NCBI GenBank assembly: GCA_964624235.1
Contig: CAZUXY010000071.1
Span: 1-18,865, forward strand
Origin: CAZUXY01 sp964624235
GTDB taxonomy: Bacteria; Spirochaetota; UBA4802; UBA5368
Direction: 5' to 3'
DNA: 18,865 bases
The translations under genes and the position numbers were made by a program. The notes below the pieces were generated by a model that worked only from the letters and a program-made list of their open reading frames with translations, was not told the DNA's origin and did no database searches. Below are positions 7,841-15,435 of this stretch, piece by piece. How positions within the stretch are numbered: position 1 is the first letter of the stretch; every line of letters begins with the position of its first letter.

Positions 7841-9924
7841 CTATGGGCTTGCTCGAAAAAGCACTGGAGTTTAAAAAAGAGATAAACAGCAAAGGGAGGT
7901 CTACTCTCATAGACCGGATACAGGGGCCGGCAGAAACCGAGTTTCTTGATAAGTCATTCGTTTCGGACGCCGATGGCGAGGAACCGCGGATGAAGAACAG
8001 CCATGAAAGTCATGAGATTGATGATGATCTTTTCCAGTTGCCGTCGGAAGACCAGACTGCATCCAGCAGGGACATTCTGAAACACTCAAGAGTACGGGAT
8101 GAAGAAATCAACAGCGGAACTAGGGCACCTGAAATGGCCGAAAGGGAGAAACCTTTGAAAGAACCTTATTCCAACGATGAAGAACTGAATCTTCTTGGTG
8201 CTGAAGATGAACCTGATCTGTCCAGGGTCAGGGAAGAGCTGAAGCAAATGCGGGAAGACGAGATAATCGATACCGAACTCGATATCACCATCATAGAAGA
8301 CGGTGAAAATGATACGGACACCGGGCTAAACCGGCAGAATGCCGCTGGAACATCCGAAGAAACGGCACGCGATGAAACCGAATCGGGTTTAGAAATACCC
8401 GGCATTGATTCTCCTGATGAAGACCAGATGCAATCCCGTATTGCCCGGAGGGTAGCGAATGATACCGGCCATAATAAAAAACCCCATGATTTCATGATGC
8501 TTTTTGAAATCTGCAGAGAGATAATAAATGCGAACAGCCTGAGAGAAATATATGATATAATCATCTTTTCCGTTATGGGGCAGATCGGGGTTTCTTCAAC
8601 GACGCTGCTCTTTTCCGGGGAAGCTGAAAACACACTGTGGTCAATTGTGGATTCCCGCGGCATTAATCTGAGGGACAGCAATATAGAATACGACCCGGAA
8701 AGCGGCATACTGGGACAACTTTGTAAGAAGAAAAGCATTATCGACATGGAGGATTTCAAAGGCATTCCTGAGTATCATGATGAGTATTTCAAACTGATCT
8801 CGATAGATGCGAGGCTGCTTTGTCCAATAGGCACTGCGGGTACTGTACACGGTGCGATGATACTCGGAGAGAAAATCTCGATCGGGGACTACTCCGATGC
8901 TGAAAAAAGCTTTCTGCTCTCAGTTGCAGAGATTGCCGCTATGGCTATCGAAAAAGTGGGTGCGATTGAATCACTGCAAAAGTCACTGGGCAGAAATGAA
9001 AAGAAATCGGTTTTTATCGATGCAACCGATGAATTGGTAGAAAAAATAAGTGGATCCGGGGATATCGATGGGATCGACAGTGTTATAACTGAATACCTGG
9101 CAAAGATGGGGATTCACAGTTTTGCGTTCTATGTTCTCGATAACAATAACGAAGAATTTTTCCCAGACCTGGTTGATGGTCGAGATTCATTAAAGATCAA
9201 AGAGGGGGATGTCAGAATCAGCAGGAAAAGTCCCTTTATAGAGATGCTCGCAAACTCTCTGGATGGGATCAATATTGAAGAGTGCAGAAAACATGATTCT
9301 GTACGCAGCGCTTTTCCTGATATATCCGTGATCAGGATGCAGATGATAATTGCATATCCCGTTAAAAGCGCGGGTGAACTGATAGGCTTCCTTTCGATTT
9401 TTGCTCTCGATGATCATGGTAAGATGACTGGATCGGTAGAACTGACGAAGAGAGCCTCAAGGGCCCTGGTTACAGCATTATTTCTGCGCCGTCGTCTTTC
9501 TCATCCGGCGCAGAAATATAATGATACCATTGATTCGGCGTTTCATAGGATAATCGCCGCGTTGGAGAATTCAAAGGCATTGAATATCCCTTTCACGCTA
9601 GTGGTATTTTCCATAAAGAATTTTAAACGGTATTTAAGTCAGTATGGTCATGAGGAAGGCATGATGCTGCTGCACAATATGAAAAAGATAATAGTCAGCA
9701 GGCTTGCCGACACCGACTTTGCTGTAAGGCTGGATCGTCACAAGGTACTTGTAGCACTACCTGGTAAGAACAAGAAATATGCGATTCCAATGGCCAATGC
9801 AATCAGGAATGAACTGGTGCAGAACTTCAGGAAAAAAGAAATGCAGCTGATGTTCGTATACATTGCCGCCGAATACCCAGAAGACGGGGATGACATACAT
9901 TCACTATTGCATGATATAGATTAG
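7837..9924 (+). CDS. GAF-GAF protein with degenerate GGDEF domain
   Basis: The product is 695 residues and appears cytoplasmic. Residues 1-28 are a basic helix (GLLEKALEFKKEINSKGRST in part) and about 30-210 are acidic and low-complexity, as in the upstream protein. A GAF domain spans about 218-380, with SGILGQLCKKKSIIDMEDF and LLCPI..GTVHGAMILGEK as recognisable strands. A second, more divergent GAF-like domain covers about 388-554. Residues 562-695 have the GGDEF-fold pattern, but the signature is RLDRHKV at 631-637 instead of RxGGDEF. The metal-binding Asp region reads VFSIKNFK (590-597) instead of DIDxFK. Diguanylate cyclase activity is therefore unlikely, and a binding or scaffold role fits better. 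The start overlaps the previous stop as ATGA; ATG 7843 is the alternative. Confidence 0.88.
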   Translation: MTMGLLEKALEFKKEINSKGRSTLIDRIQGPAETEFLDKSFVSDADGEEPRMKNSHESHEIDDDLFQLPSEDQTASSRDILKHSRVRDEEINSGTRAPEMAEREKPLKEPYSNDEELNLLGAEDEPDLSRVREELKQMREDEIIDTELDITIIEDGENDTDTGLNRQNAAGTSEETARDETESGLEIPGIDSPDEDQMQSRIARRVANDTGHNKKPHDFMMLFEICREIINANSLREIYDIIIFSVMGQIGVSSTTLLFSGEAENTLWSIVDSRGINLRDSNIEYDPESGILGQLCKKKSIIDMEDFKGIPEYHDEYFKLISIDARLLCPIGTAGTVHGAMILGEKISIGDYSDAEKSFLLSVAEIAAMAIEKVGAIESLQKSLGRNEKKSVFIDATDELVEKISGSGDIDGIDSVITEYLAKMGIHSFAFYVLDNNNEEFFPDLVDGRDSLKIKEGDVRISRKSPFIEMLANSLDGINIEECRKHDSVRSAFPDISVIRMQMIIAYPVKSAGELIGFLSIFALDDHGKMTGSVELTKRASRALVTALFLRRRLSHPAQKYNDTIDSAFHRIIAALENSKALNIPFTLVVFSIKNFKRYLSQYGHEEGMMLLHNMKKIIVSRLADTDFAVRLDRHKVLVALPGKNKKYAIPMANAIRNELVQNFRKKEMQLMFVYIAAEYPEDGDDIHSLLHDID

Positions 9925-9960
9925 CGCTCTGGTTTTCAGCACTATAACCTGTCATTCAGT

Positions 9961-9990
9961 TTAACGAATGTTAACGAAGATTAACGGACT
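9961..9990. repeat. three tandem 10-bp units with core TTAACG
   Basis: TTAACG recurs exactly every 10 bases at 9961, 9971 and 9981 (TTAACGAATG, TTAACGAAGA, TTAACGGACT). The last copy contains the stop codon of the minus-strand peptidase gene. It sits between two convergent genes. It could be a short slippage repeat or a helically phased protein-binding site; the sequence alone does not tell. Confidence 0.5.
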
Positions 9991-10919
9991 CTCAGAAGCA
10001 TTCCTGGGTTTATTGCTTTTGTTCCTTTTCTTACCTCAAAATGCAGATGGGGCCCGGTTGTTCTCCCCGTGTTGCCCGAGAGTGCTATCAGTTCCCCGGT
10101 CTTGATTTCCTGCCCGGGTTTGACCAGTATTTTGCTTAAATGTCCGTAATATGTGTAATAATCATGGCTGTGTTTCAGTACCACCAGTAGGCCGTATCCT
10201 CCTTCAAATCCGCAGGAAACAACCTTCCCCTCGCGGGCGGCGTGAATCCGACTTCCCCTGGGGCAGGCGATGTCGATACCCTTGTGGAATTGAATGCGAT
10301 TATTGAAAGGATCCCTTCTTGTCCCGAATCCTGATGTTTTCATGCCGATCAGAAGAGGATTGCGAAAACCGGTTCCGAGGAAAAGTGAACGTTCCAGGTT
10401 GCTGACCTCGGCACAGGGTATGAAGAGAAAGGGATTGAGTTGGTGTTCCATGTTATTAACTGCGGTTATATATTCGGGTTTAATATTATATTTTTTTGAG
10501 ATTGATTCAAGCGTATCCCCGTCCTTGACCCTGTATAAGATTCCTCGCATGTTTGGTATGTACAGTGTTTTGCCCGGAACGACTTCTCCGGGAGAACCGA
10601 GTCCGTTAACCGTCATCAGGGTGTCGATATTCTGTGAGGTGTTGGTAAGTACTGTCCAGAAATTGTCATTTCGGGTTGTATTATAAATATAGAATTTCAG
10701 TCCCGGAAGCTCTTCCGCTTTTCTGCGGCTTTTAATAATGAATATCGATCGTCGGATTTCATCGCGTAGTACTTTAATGGAACTGTCGCTTCTGGAAACG
10801 CTATTCAGTGTTACGATGCGATCTTCCGCATTTAGGAGGTTGCATGCTCCGACAACCAGGATTGAAATCAAGGCCGGTTTAAACCATCTGCATGTGCTGT
10901 TCAATGATAAAGAGTTCAT
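9981..10919 (-). CDS. LysM-M23 family peptidoglycan endopeptidase, exported (possible lipoprotein)
   Basis: This 312-residue enzyme should cleave peptide cross-links in peptidoglycan outside the inner membrane. It has a basic N-terminus, a hydrophobic stretch (PALISILVV) and a possible lipobox VGAC with Cys26; cleavage after LNA (about residue 31) is the alternative. Two LysM-like glycan-binding modules follow, at about 85-123 (ending PGKTLYIPN) and 128-170 (VKDGDTLESISKKYNI). The M23 domain covers about 195-305 with all key residues: His212 and Asp216 (HKGID), His260 (YYGHLS), and His291 and His293 (HLHFE). By analogy with LytM-type enzymes, His212, Asp216 and His293 bind zinc. It should therefore be active. 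No strong ribosome binding site precedes ATG 10919. It is divergent from the 11067 gene and near a bactofilin, a pairing often linked to cell-shape control. Confidence 0.93.
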   Translation of the reverse strand: MNSLSLNSTCRWFKPALISILVVGACNLLNAEDRIVTLNSVSRSDSSIKVLRDEIRRSIFIIKSRRKAEELPGLKFYIYNTTRNDNFWTVLTNTSQNIDTLMTVNGLGSPGEVVPGKTLYIPNMRGILYRVKDGDTLESISKKYNIKPEYITAVNNMEHQLNPFLFIPCAEVSNLERSLFLGTGFRNPLLIGMKTSGFGTRRDPFNNRIQFHKGIDIACPRGSRIHAAREGKVVSCGFEGGYGLLVVLKHSHDYYTYYGHLSKILVKPGQEIKTGELIALSGNTGRTTGPHLHFEVRKGTKAINPGMLLRVR

Positions 10920-11066
10920 GTTGACAAGGATTAAAAGCCCGGTACGTGTAGTTCCAGTTTACCCTTCGGCATGGAACAATAAAAAATGAAGATCAAAATA
11001 TTTTAATTGAAAAATACCCCCGCAGGCAATACAAAGAACAATAATAATGTGTGCCAGGGACGATAC

Positions 11067-11840
11067 ATGGATGAAAAAAAAGAAAAATCCAAGAAGATAG
11101 TCAAGTCAATAAAATTACTGGAAGGCGTCTTGAAATCGACTTCAGATCCGCAACAGCGGGCGAGGGTGAAAAAGGACCTGGACAAACTGAGGAAAATGCT
11201 TAAGGAATTATATCCGGGCGCTGATACGGCAACTCTCGAAGAGGCGATTTACAGTGATACAATGACCAGGTCACAGGAAGACAGCACCGGGCTTATGCAG
11301 TTTGATTCACTCAAGGATATAGAACTGTTACAGGTTTCAACTTATAAAGATGACAGCGAGATCAACCTCGCCGCCAGTATACTCAAACATTTTGAAGACA
11401 GGATATGGGGTATCATATCTGATCAGCATACCAAGCTGGATTTCAGCAACTCGGGCATAAGAGACTCTTTGTATCGAAAGCTGGATTCGTGTAACCGCTC
11501 ACTCAAATTGTTTAGTCAGACCATTGCGGATATAGAAAAATCTAAATCGATGGATTATATTTCACAGCTGAATCTGATGCGCATGAAACAGGGGAGGCTT
11601 TTTCTCTATGACATGCTTGAGTTTTTCAGGGAAACCAGGGATTTTATCGGGAACCTGATCTCGGATGCCGATTTCGGGGGCAGTATGATTCTGAATTCGG
11701 AGCACAGGGTTGAATACGCTGAATATGAAAAATACCATACCTTTGATGGCTGGGACCTGCTGGATTCCTTGAAACAAATGAAGCAGTTTCTTGATGATTC
11801 GCTTGAACTTATCAGGCTTCCAGATTTGAAAAAAATTTAA
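11067..11840 (+). CDS. helical protein of unknown function next to bactofilin
   Basis: The product is 257 residues, with no signal peptide or membrane segment. Residues 1-50 are strongly basic and helical (MDEKKEKSKKIVKSIKLLEG), likely a short coiled coil with LDKLRKMLKELYPG. The remainder is mixed helical with several amphipathic segments and ends in DSLELIRLPDLKKI. I recognise no domain. The start is placed at ATG 11067 because AGGGA (11056-11060) lies six bases upstream. An in-frame TTG at 11007 would add 20 unconvincing residues. It is divergent from the LysM-M23 gene and 212 bases upstream of a bactofilin, so a role in envelope or shape control is possible but unproven. Confidence 0.8.
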   Translation: MDEKKEKSKKIVKSIKLLEGVLKSTSDPQQRARVKKDLDKLRKMLKELYPGADTATLEEAIYSDTMTRSQEDSTGLMQFDSLKDIELLQVSTYKDDSEINLAASILKHFEDRIWGIISDQHTKLDFSNSGIRDSLYRKLDSCNRSLKLFSQTIADIEKSKSMDYISQLNLMRMKQGRLFLYDMLEFFRETRDFIGNLISDADFGGSMILNSEHRVEYAEYEKYHTFDGWDLLDSLKQMKQFLDDSLELIRLPDLKKI

Positions 11841-11994
11841 TGGAACTTCAATTAATTAACTCTTTTCAAAACGTATATAGTTATAAATACTGATGAAATC
11901 AATGGTTGTAATCTCTGATATTGTTGGAAGTATTTATTTTTAAAGGTTCCCTTAATATTTTTCAAACGGTTTCACCATGCGGCTGGGGTGCATA

Positions 11995-12003
11995 TGCTAT
12001 ATA
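11995..12003 (+). promoter_or_regulatory. possible extended -10 promoter for bactofilin
   Basis: TGCTATATA at 11995-12003 matches an extended -10 element (TGn then TATAAT-like) and would start transcription about 40 bases before the bactofilin ATG. No good -35 is seen. A perfect TATAAT at 12031-12036 lies too close to the start codon to be useful. Confidence 0.3.
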
Positions 12004-12052
12004 AAGACATTGCCCCGATGGATGACAAAATATAATTATTTAAGAGGTTAAG

Positions 12053-12478
12053 ATGGCGCTTACAAAAATCGGCGGAGATCTTGCAAATAATCTGATAGGT
12101 GAGAATTCGTATTTTACCGGTCGTTTCCTGATCAATGGATCGTTACGAATAGACGGTCGATTCGAGGGAAAATATCTTCAGGCGGACCAGCTTTATATCG
12201 GACCTTCCGGTAAAATCAAAACTAATATAAACGCCGTGTCGGTGATTGTTGAGGGACTGGTTATAGGAAACATTAATGCTTCAAACAGAATTTTGTTGAT
12301 GCCCACAGCGAAGATATACGGGGATATCAAAACACCGGAGCTTATAATACAAAACGGAGTGATCCTTGAAGGACGTTGCACCATCTCGAACGATTTGAAG
12401 TCTTCGGCAAAGGATTTAATTGAAACAGAATACGACAAAAATAAAATTATACCCGAGGAATTTATGGGTAAGGAGTGA
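12053..12478 (+). CDS. bactofilin family cytoskeletal protein
   Basis: Bactofilins are small nucleotide-independent polymerising proteins that form beta-helical filaments on the inner membrane and guide local peptidoglycan synthesis. The 141-residue product has the family layout. A short N-terminal tail is followed by a central region (about 20-115) of short repeating strands with regularly spaced Gly and Ile (FLINGSLRIDGRFEG, YIGPSGKIK, VIVEGLVIGNI, KIYGDIKTPEL, GVILEGRC). A charged C-terminal tail ends in EEFMGKE. AGAGG five bases before ATG 12053 supports the start. In Leptospira biflexa the bactofilin LbbD affects helical shape, and in several bacteria bactofilins act with M23 peptidases, so the nearby LysM-M23 gene is a likely partner. 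Confidence 0.93.
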   Translation: MALTKIGGDLANNLIGENSYFTGRFLINGSLRIDGRFEGKYLQADQLYIGPSGKIKTNINAVSVIVEGLVIGNINASNRILLMPTAKIYGDIKTPELIIQNGVILEGRCTISNDLKSSAKDLIETEYDKNKIIPEEFMGKE

Positions 12479-12516
12479 TGCATTTCTGCAGGTAAGTGTG
12501 TTCACCGTCATCTTGA

Positions 12517-12927
12517 TTATAAAGCGAGCAGTATCTTTTTTATCTCATCCGATAATCGGGCCATGGCCGCCCCTGTAGTTGTTTCAGATATTTCGAGAAA
12601 GTAAGATCCCATGAGGGCATTACCTTTTCGATGTTTGACAAGCGCCTCGATATGAGGATTACCATGCCGGTTGTTTATCGTATATGACGTTTTTTCCGAC
12701 ATCGAAAATATCTCTTTGCCGGAGGAGTATCCGTATATCAAAACCTCGACCCTGTCGCCACGGGGGATCTTCACGCCGGTGAGTTTTCCGTACAGGTACG
12801 ATCTGATTCCTGCTGTTTCTGTAGGGAAACCGTCCGGAATAATAATATTGAGATTGGCGGCGGTTATGATCGCACGAGGTGATGATGAGCATGCAGCCGT
12901 CATCAAGGCGAGCAGGAGTAATCTCAT
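12517..12927 (-). CDS. small putative lipoprotein
   Basis: The 136-residue product begins MRLLLLALMTAACSSSPRA, a compact lipoprotein signal with Cys13 as the probable lipidated residue (lipobox TAAC). The mature part has a short hydrophobic strand, then alternating strands including GDRVEVLIYGYSSGKEIF. It ends in a helix (MARLSDEIKKILLAL). I do not recognise a named family. The frame stays open upstream to 13269, but that extension lacks a signal and a ribosome binding site and would place the signal peptide in mid-protein. TATAGT on the minus strand (12983-12988) could be a -10 element about 50 bases before the chosen ATG. The gene converges on bactofilin with a 38-base gap. Confidence 0.75.
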   Translation of the reverse strand: MRLLLLALMTAACSSSPRAIITAANLNIIIPDGFPTETAGIRSYLYGKLTGVKIPRGDRVEVLIYGYSSGKEIFSMSEKTSYTINNRHGNPHIEALVKHRKGNALMGSYFLEISETTTGAAMARLSDEIKKILLAL

Positions 12928-13102
12928 CGGTAAAACATTGCCTGCACAATTCGAAACCGACAGGAGCAGTTTGAGCTTTAAAACTATATAACAGGTTCCA
13001 TCACGCATTCTTTTCATGAAATGCCGGTAATAAACACTCAAAACCGAAAAAATATATTCCGATACAATAATGAGGATCGCTTTATAAAGGTAATTCCAAT
13101 AC

Positions 13103-13110
13103 AAAGGAGG
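13103..13110 (+). promoter_or_regulatory. strong Shine-Dalgarno, unusually close to its start
   Basis: AAAGGAGG is the best ribosome binding sequence in the window but ends only one base before GTG 13112. The other in-frame start, ATG 13148, is 37 bases away. The close GTG is therefore the likelier start, possibly read with an offset pairing through AAAGGA. Confidence 0.55.
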
Positions 13111-13111
13111 T

Positions 13112-13591
13112 GTGACCGGTCTTGCATCTGCCGGTGTTTCCAGACTTATGGAAAAGGCATTACTGGTTAAATCAATTTTTTTCTTCATATCGATATGGGG
13201 AATAGCCAATATACTGCTCTGGTTCAGGCCCAGGATTGAATTGTTCTGGAAGCTTGTGGCCACCGTCATATTCGGTTTTTATTTATGGTTTTTCTGGGGT
13301 GAGATAGTCACCGGTTATGCCGCCGTTTCGCTGAACTGGTATACCGTCACCCTTGATTTTATTAAGGAACTGATATCTCTAATTTTTGTAAACCTATTTT
13401 TCCTGTGGCCTGTGGTGCTGGTGGTTGTTTTTTATAAGGCCGATGAGATAGGAGCCGAAAGGCTGCTTAAATTCATGTGTATAATAACACTGATATTATG
13501 GATAATCTTTGTGGTGTATATATACTTTGATCAGGGTATAGACAGGTTTCTTTACAAAAACCTGAAAGAAGTGCTTCCCGATGCGAAGTAA
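13112..13591 (+). CDS. small integral membrane protein, four predicted helices
   Basis: The product is 159 residues with four hydrophobic segments: about 20-37 (SIFFFISIWGIANILLWF), 47-66 (around FGFYLWFFWGEIV), 86-108 (SLIFVNLFFLWPVVLVVVFY) and 120-139 (MCIITLILWIIFVVYIYF). It is rich in Phe and Trp and ends in a short basic/acidic tail. No family is recognised. GTG 13112 follows a very strong but tightly spaced Shine-Dalgarno; ATG 13148 is the alternative and would still keep all four helices. Its last codons overlap the start of the TPR gene by 11 bases, so the two are probably co-translated and may work at the same membrane. Confidence 0.8.
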   Translation: MTGLASAGVSRLMEKALLVKSIFFFISIWGIANILLWFRPRIELFWKLVATVIFGFYLWFFWGEIVTGYAAVSLNWYTVTLDFIKELISLIFVNLFFLWPVVLVVVFYKADEIGAERLLKFMCIITLILWIIFVVYIYFDQGIDRFLYKNLKEVLPDAK

Positions 13592-14093
13592 GCCGCTGAA
13601 TATCTTCCTGCTGACAGTTGTTCTGATTTTACCCTCACTATACGCATTCGGTCGTGATAATTCCACCGTCCTCTATAAAAAAGCTGAAAGAATTGCTGTA
13701 TCCGGAAATATGGATGCGGCTGTTTCAGCTTTTGAAAAAGTGATCAGAACCAATCCCTATTATGCTCTGGGTCATTATGGACTGGGGAAGGTTTATCTGT
13801 ACCGGCAGGGACAATTGAAGGAATCGATACGGCATCTCGAAACCGCGGTAGACTGTGATAGAAATCTTGCAAAGGGGTATTTCTATCTGGGTATCGCCTA
13901 TATGCTTGACCGAAGATATAACAGGGCCGCGACAGCATTCAGCACGGCGTATAATCTTGAAAAGACCATGTACGAGGCTCTTTTTAATCTTGCGATTGTT
14001 TATGACATCATCAACAGGCCCCACCTGTCCAAAAGGCATTATGAAAAGTATCTGCTTGAAAAAAGGAAACGGGAACTGGATATTCTTTTTTAA
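13581..14093 (+). CDS. exported tetratricopeptide repeat protein
   Basis: The product is 170 residues. Residues 1-22 form a signal peptide with a likely cleavage after LYA. The rest is built of TPR units, each a helix pair with the usual Gly/Ala/Pro spacing: about 31-64 (AVSAFEKVIRTNPYY), 65-98 (KESIRHLETAVDCD), 99-131 (NRAATAFSTAYNLE) and a final partial unit at 133-161. TPR domains bind other proteins, so this is probably a periplasmic scaffold or adaptor. It overlaps the upstream membrane protein gene, suggesting a shared function, and is followed by a terminator 22 bases after its stop. Confidence 0.88.
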   Translation: MRSKPLNIFLLTVVLILPSLYAFGRDNSTVLYKKAERIAVSGNMDAAVSAFEKVIRTNPYYALGHYGLGKVYLYRQGQLKESIRHLETAVDCDRNLAKGYFYLGIAYMLDRRYNRAATAFSTAYNLEKTMYEALFNLAIVYDIINRPHLSKRHYEKYLLEKRKRELDILF

Positions 14094-14115
14094 GGATTGT
14101 TTATGGATATTAATC

Positions 14116-14148
14116 AAAAAAGGCGCGGTTGATGCCGCGCCCTTTTTT
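14116..14148. terminator. bidirectional rho-independent terminator
   Basis: A 7-bp GC stem, GGCGCGG (14122-14128) with CCGCGCC (14135-14141), closes on the loop TTGATG. It is flanked by A6 (14116-14121) and T6 (14143-14148), with one extra C at 14142. It lies between the convergent TPR and OmpL47-like genes and can serve both. Confidence 0.9.
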
Positions 14149-14170
14149 AATTACTTGTGTCTGTTTCCTT

Positions 14171-15250
14171 TTACTTTGTGGTGACCGTATCGATGGTGGT
14201 GACCGGCGGTATTACATCAACAAAAACCGACATAAACGTGGTTTTGGAAACGTTCCCCATCCTGTCGATTGCTTTAGCTTCAATAAGATGATCGCCGTTG
14301 GTGGTGAATTTTATGGCGTCCTTGTAGGGCGCAAAATCACCCTTCCCATCCAGACGAAAAACAATATTCTGAATTCCTGATTCATTATCAACCGCGTTAA
14401 TGGTATATTCATAGTCTACCGAAGCGATCTTTTTGTTGCTTTTATCGATTAATTCTTTATTCGCTTTTACTTCAACAGTAGGCGCGATATTATCGACAAA
14501 AATTTTAACCGAGGATTCCTTAAGCTCAAGGGTCTGTTTGCTTGCATCATCAACTACCTTTATTGCGAATATCTCCGCCACATTGGTGACATTGTCTGTT
14601 GATTTGATCTTGAGCTCTGTTTCCCCGTCGTTTATCATGTTAAATGAAGCGACATAGGGAGTATAATTCGGCCCTCCGATTGAATACTCGGTTTTTTCCA
14701 CACCGGCAAGCGCGTCTTTTGCATCGATGGAGAAATTTATAACCTTAGAACCGAATATTTTGTCTCCCACCTTGAGCAGGGGTTTATCGGTCAACACTGA
14801 AACCACAGGGGCCGTGTTGTCTATGGTAACACGGAAAAACTTCTCATCTTCCTTGTTCCCCATTTTGTCGGTGGCAAAAAAGACGATGGTCTTTTTCCCT
14901 TCCTCATTAATCGGAAAGGCATCGGCGTATACCTGGTATGCACCGTCATTGATCTTGTATTCGATTTTATCAACGTCAACATTGTCCTTGGTGGATAACT
15001 TGAAAAGCACCTTGGAGTTTGCGTAAACATTTACACCGTCGAAAAAGGTTTTTGCTTCCAGTGCGCTGACTACAGGTTTGGGTTCTTCCTTTTTCTCAGC
15101 GGGTGCCTTGTCGTCTTTGATCTTTACTTCTCCCGACATGTCCTCGGTTTTCTTCTCTTCTTTGACCCCCGGAGTCTGGGAGAAAGAATAAGTTGACAGA
15201 TATAACGTGACTCCGCAGCATAAAGTGAGCAACATTACCCTTTTTAACAT
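14171..15250 (-). CDS. exported OmpL47-like / Ig-like repeat protein
   Basis: The 359-residue product has a signal peptide (MLKRVMLLTLCCGVTLYLST, cleavage near SFS), then a Lys/Glu-rich linker (about 28-60). Three tandem beta-sandwich-like repeats follow, at about 63-150, 151-255 and 256-345. Each has the recurring pattern found in OmpL47-type domains: a DxxxGV/DxxSGI turn, then IEYKINDG / TEYSIGG / IVFRLDGKG, an Ala/Lys-x-D-x-x-GN (ATDKMGN, STDNVTN, AIDRMGN) and VDxxxP at the end. In Leptospira such domains occur in surface proteins. The protein stops six residues after the third VDVIPPVTTI linker, where another repeat would begin. GGAGG six bases before ATG 15250 fixes the start, and a good promoter lies at 15389-15416. 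Confidence 0.85.
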   Translation of the reverse strand: MLKRVMLLTLCCGVTLYLSTYSFSQTPGVKEEKKTEDMSGEVKIKDDKAPAEKKEEPKPVVSALEAKTFFDGVNVYANSKVLFKLSTKDNVDVDKIEYKINDGAYQVYADAFPINEEGKKTIVFFATDKMGNKEDEKFFRVTIDNTAPVVSVLTDKPLLKVGDKIFGSKVINFSIDAKDALAGVEKTEYSIGGPNYTPYVASFNMINDGETELKIKSTDNVTNVAEIFAIKVVDDASKQTLELKESSVKIFVDNIAPTVEVKANKELIDKSNKKIASVDYEYTINAVDNESGIQNIVFRLDGKGDFAPYKDAIKFTTNGDHLIEAKAIDRMGNVSKTTFMSVFVDVIPPVTTIDTVTTK

Positions 15251-15388
15251 AAAAAACCTCCGCTTTTTCTTTTTAAATTGAGTTTCTTTTTTAGTTTAGA
15301 GTGTAGTATATTTTAAAACAAAGAAAACTTGATGAAATGAACACTCGGGCAAATAATTGGTTTTTTACCCGGAAAAAACATGTGATAA

Positions 15389-15416
15389 ATAATAATAATG
15401 AATTTATTGTTGTCAA
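15389..15416 (-). promoter_or_regulatory. sigma70-type promoter for the OmpL47-like gene
   Basis: On the minus strand a perfect TTGACA (15416-15411) is followed after 16 bases by TATTAT (15394-15389). Transcription would start near 15382, giving an untranslated leader of about 130 bases. A second -10-like TATACT lies at 15310-15305 without a good -35. Confidence 0.6.
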
Positions 15417-15435
15417 TATATATTTATGAATATTT

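Noticed and set aside
8166..8765. 199-codon minus-strand frame opposite the GAF gene
   Set aside because: Ser-rich antisense shadow, no start signals.
10921..10948. TTGACA on the + strand just upstream of the peptidase start
   Set aside because: No acceptable -10 element at 16-18 bases (only TACGTG), so not called a promoter for the 11067 gene.
12928..13269. N-terminal extension of the 12517-12927 lipoprotein frame
   Set aside because: It would bury a good lipoprotein signal inside the protein, has no ribosome binding site and runs antisense to the membrane protein gene.
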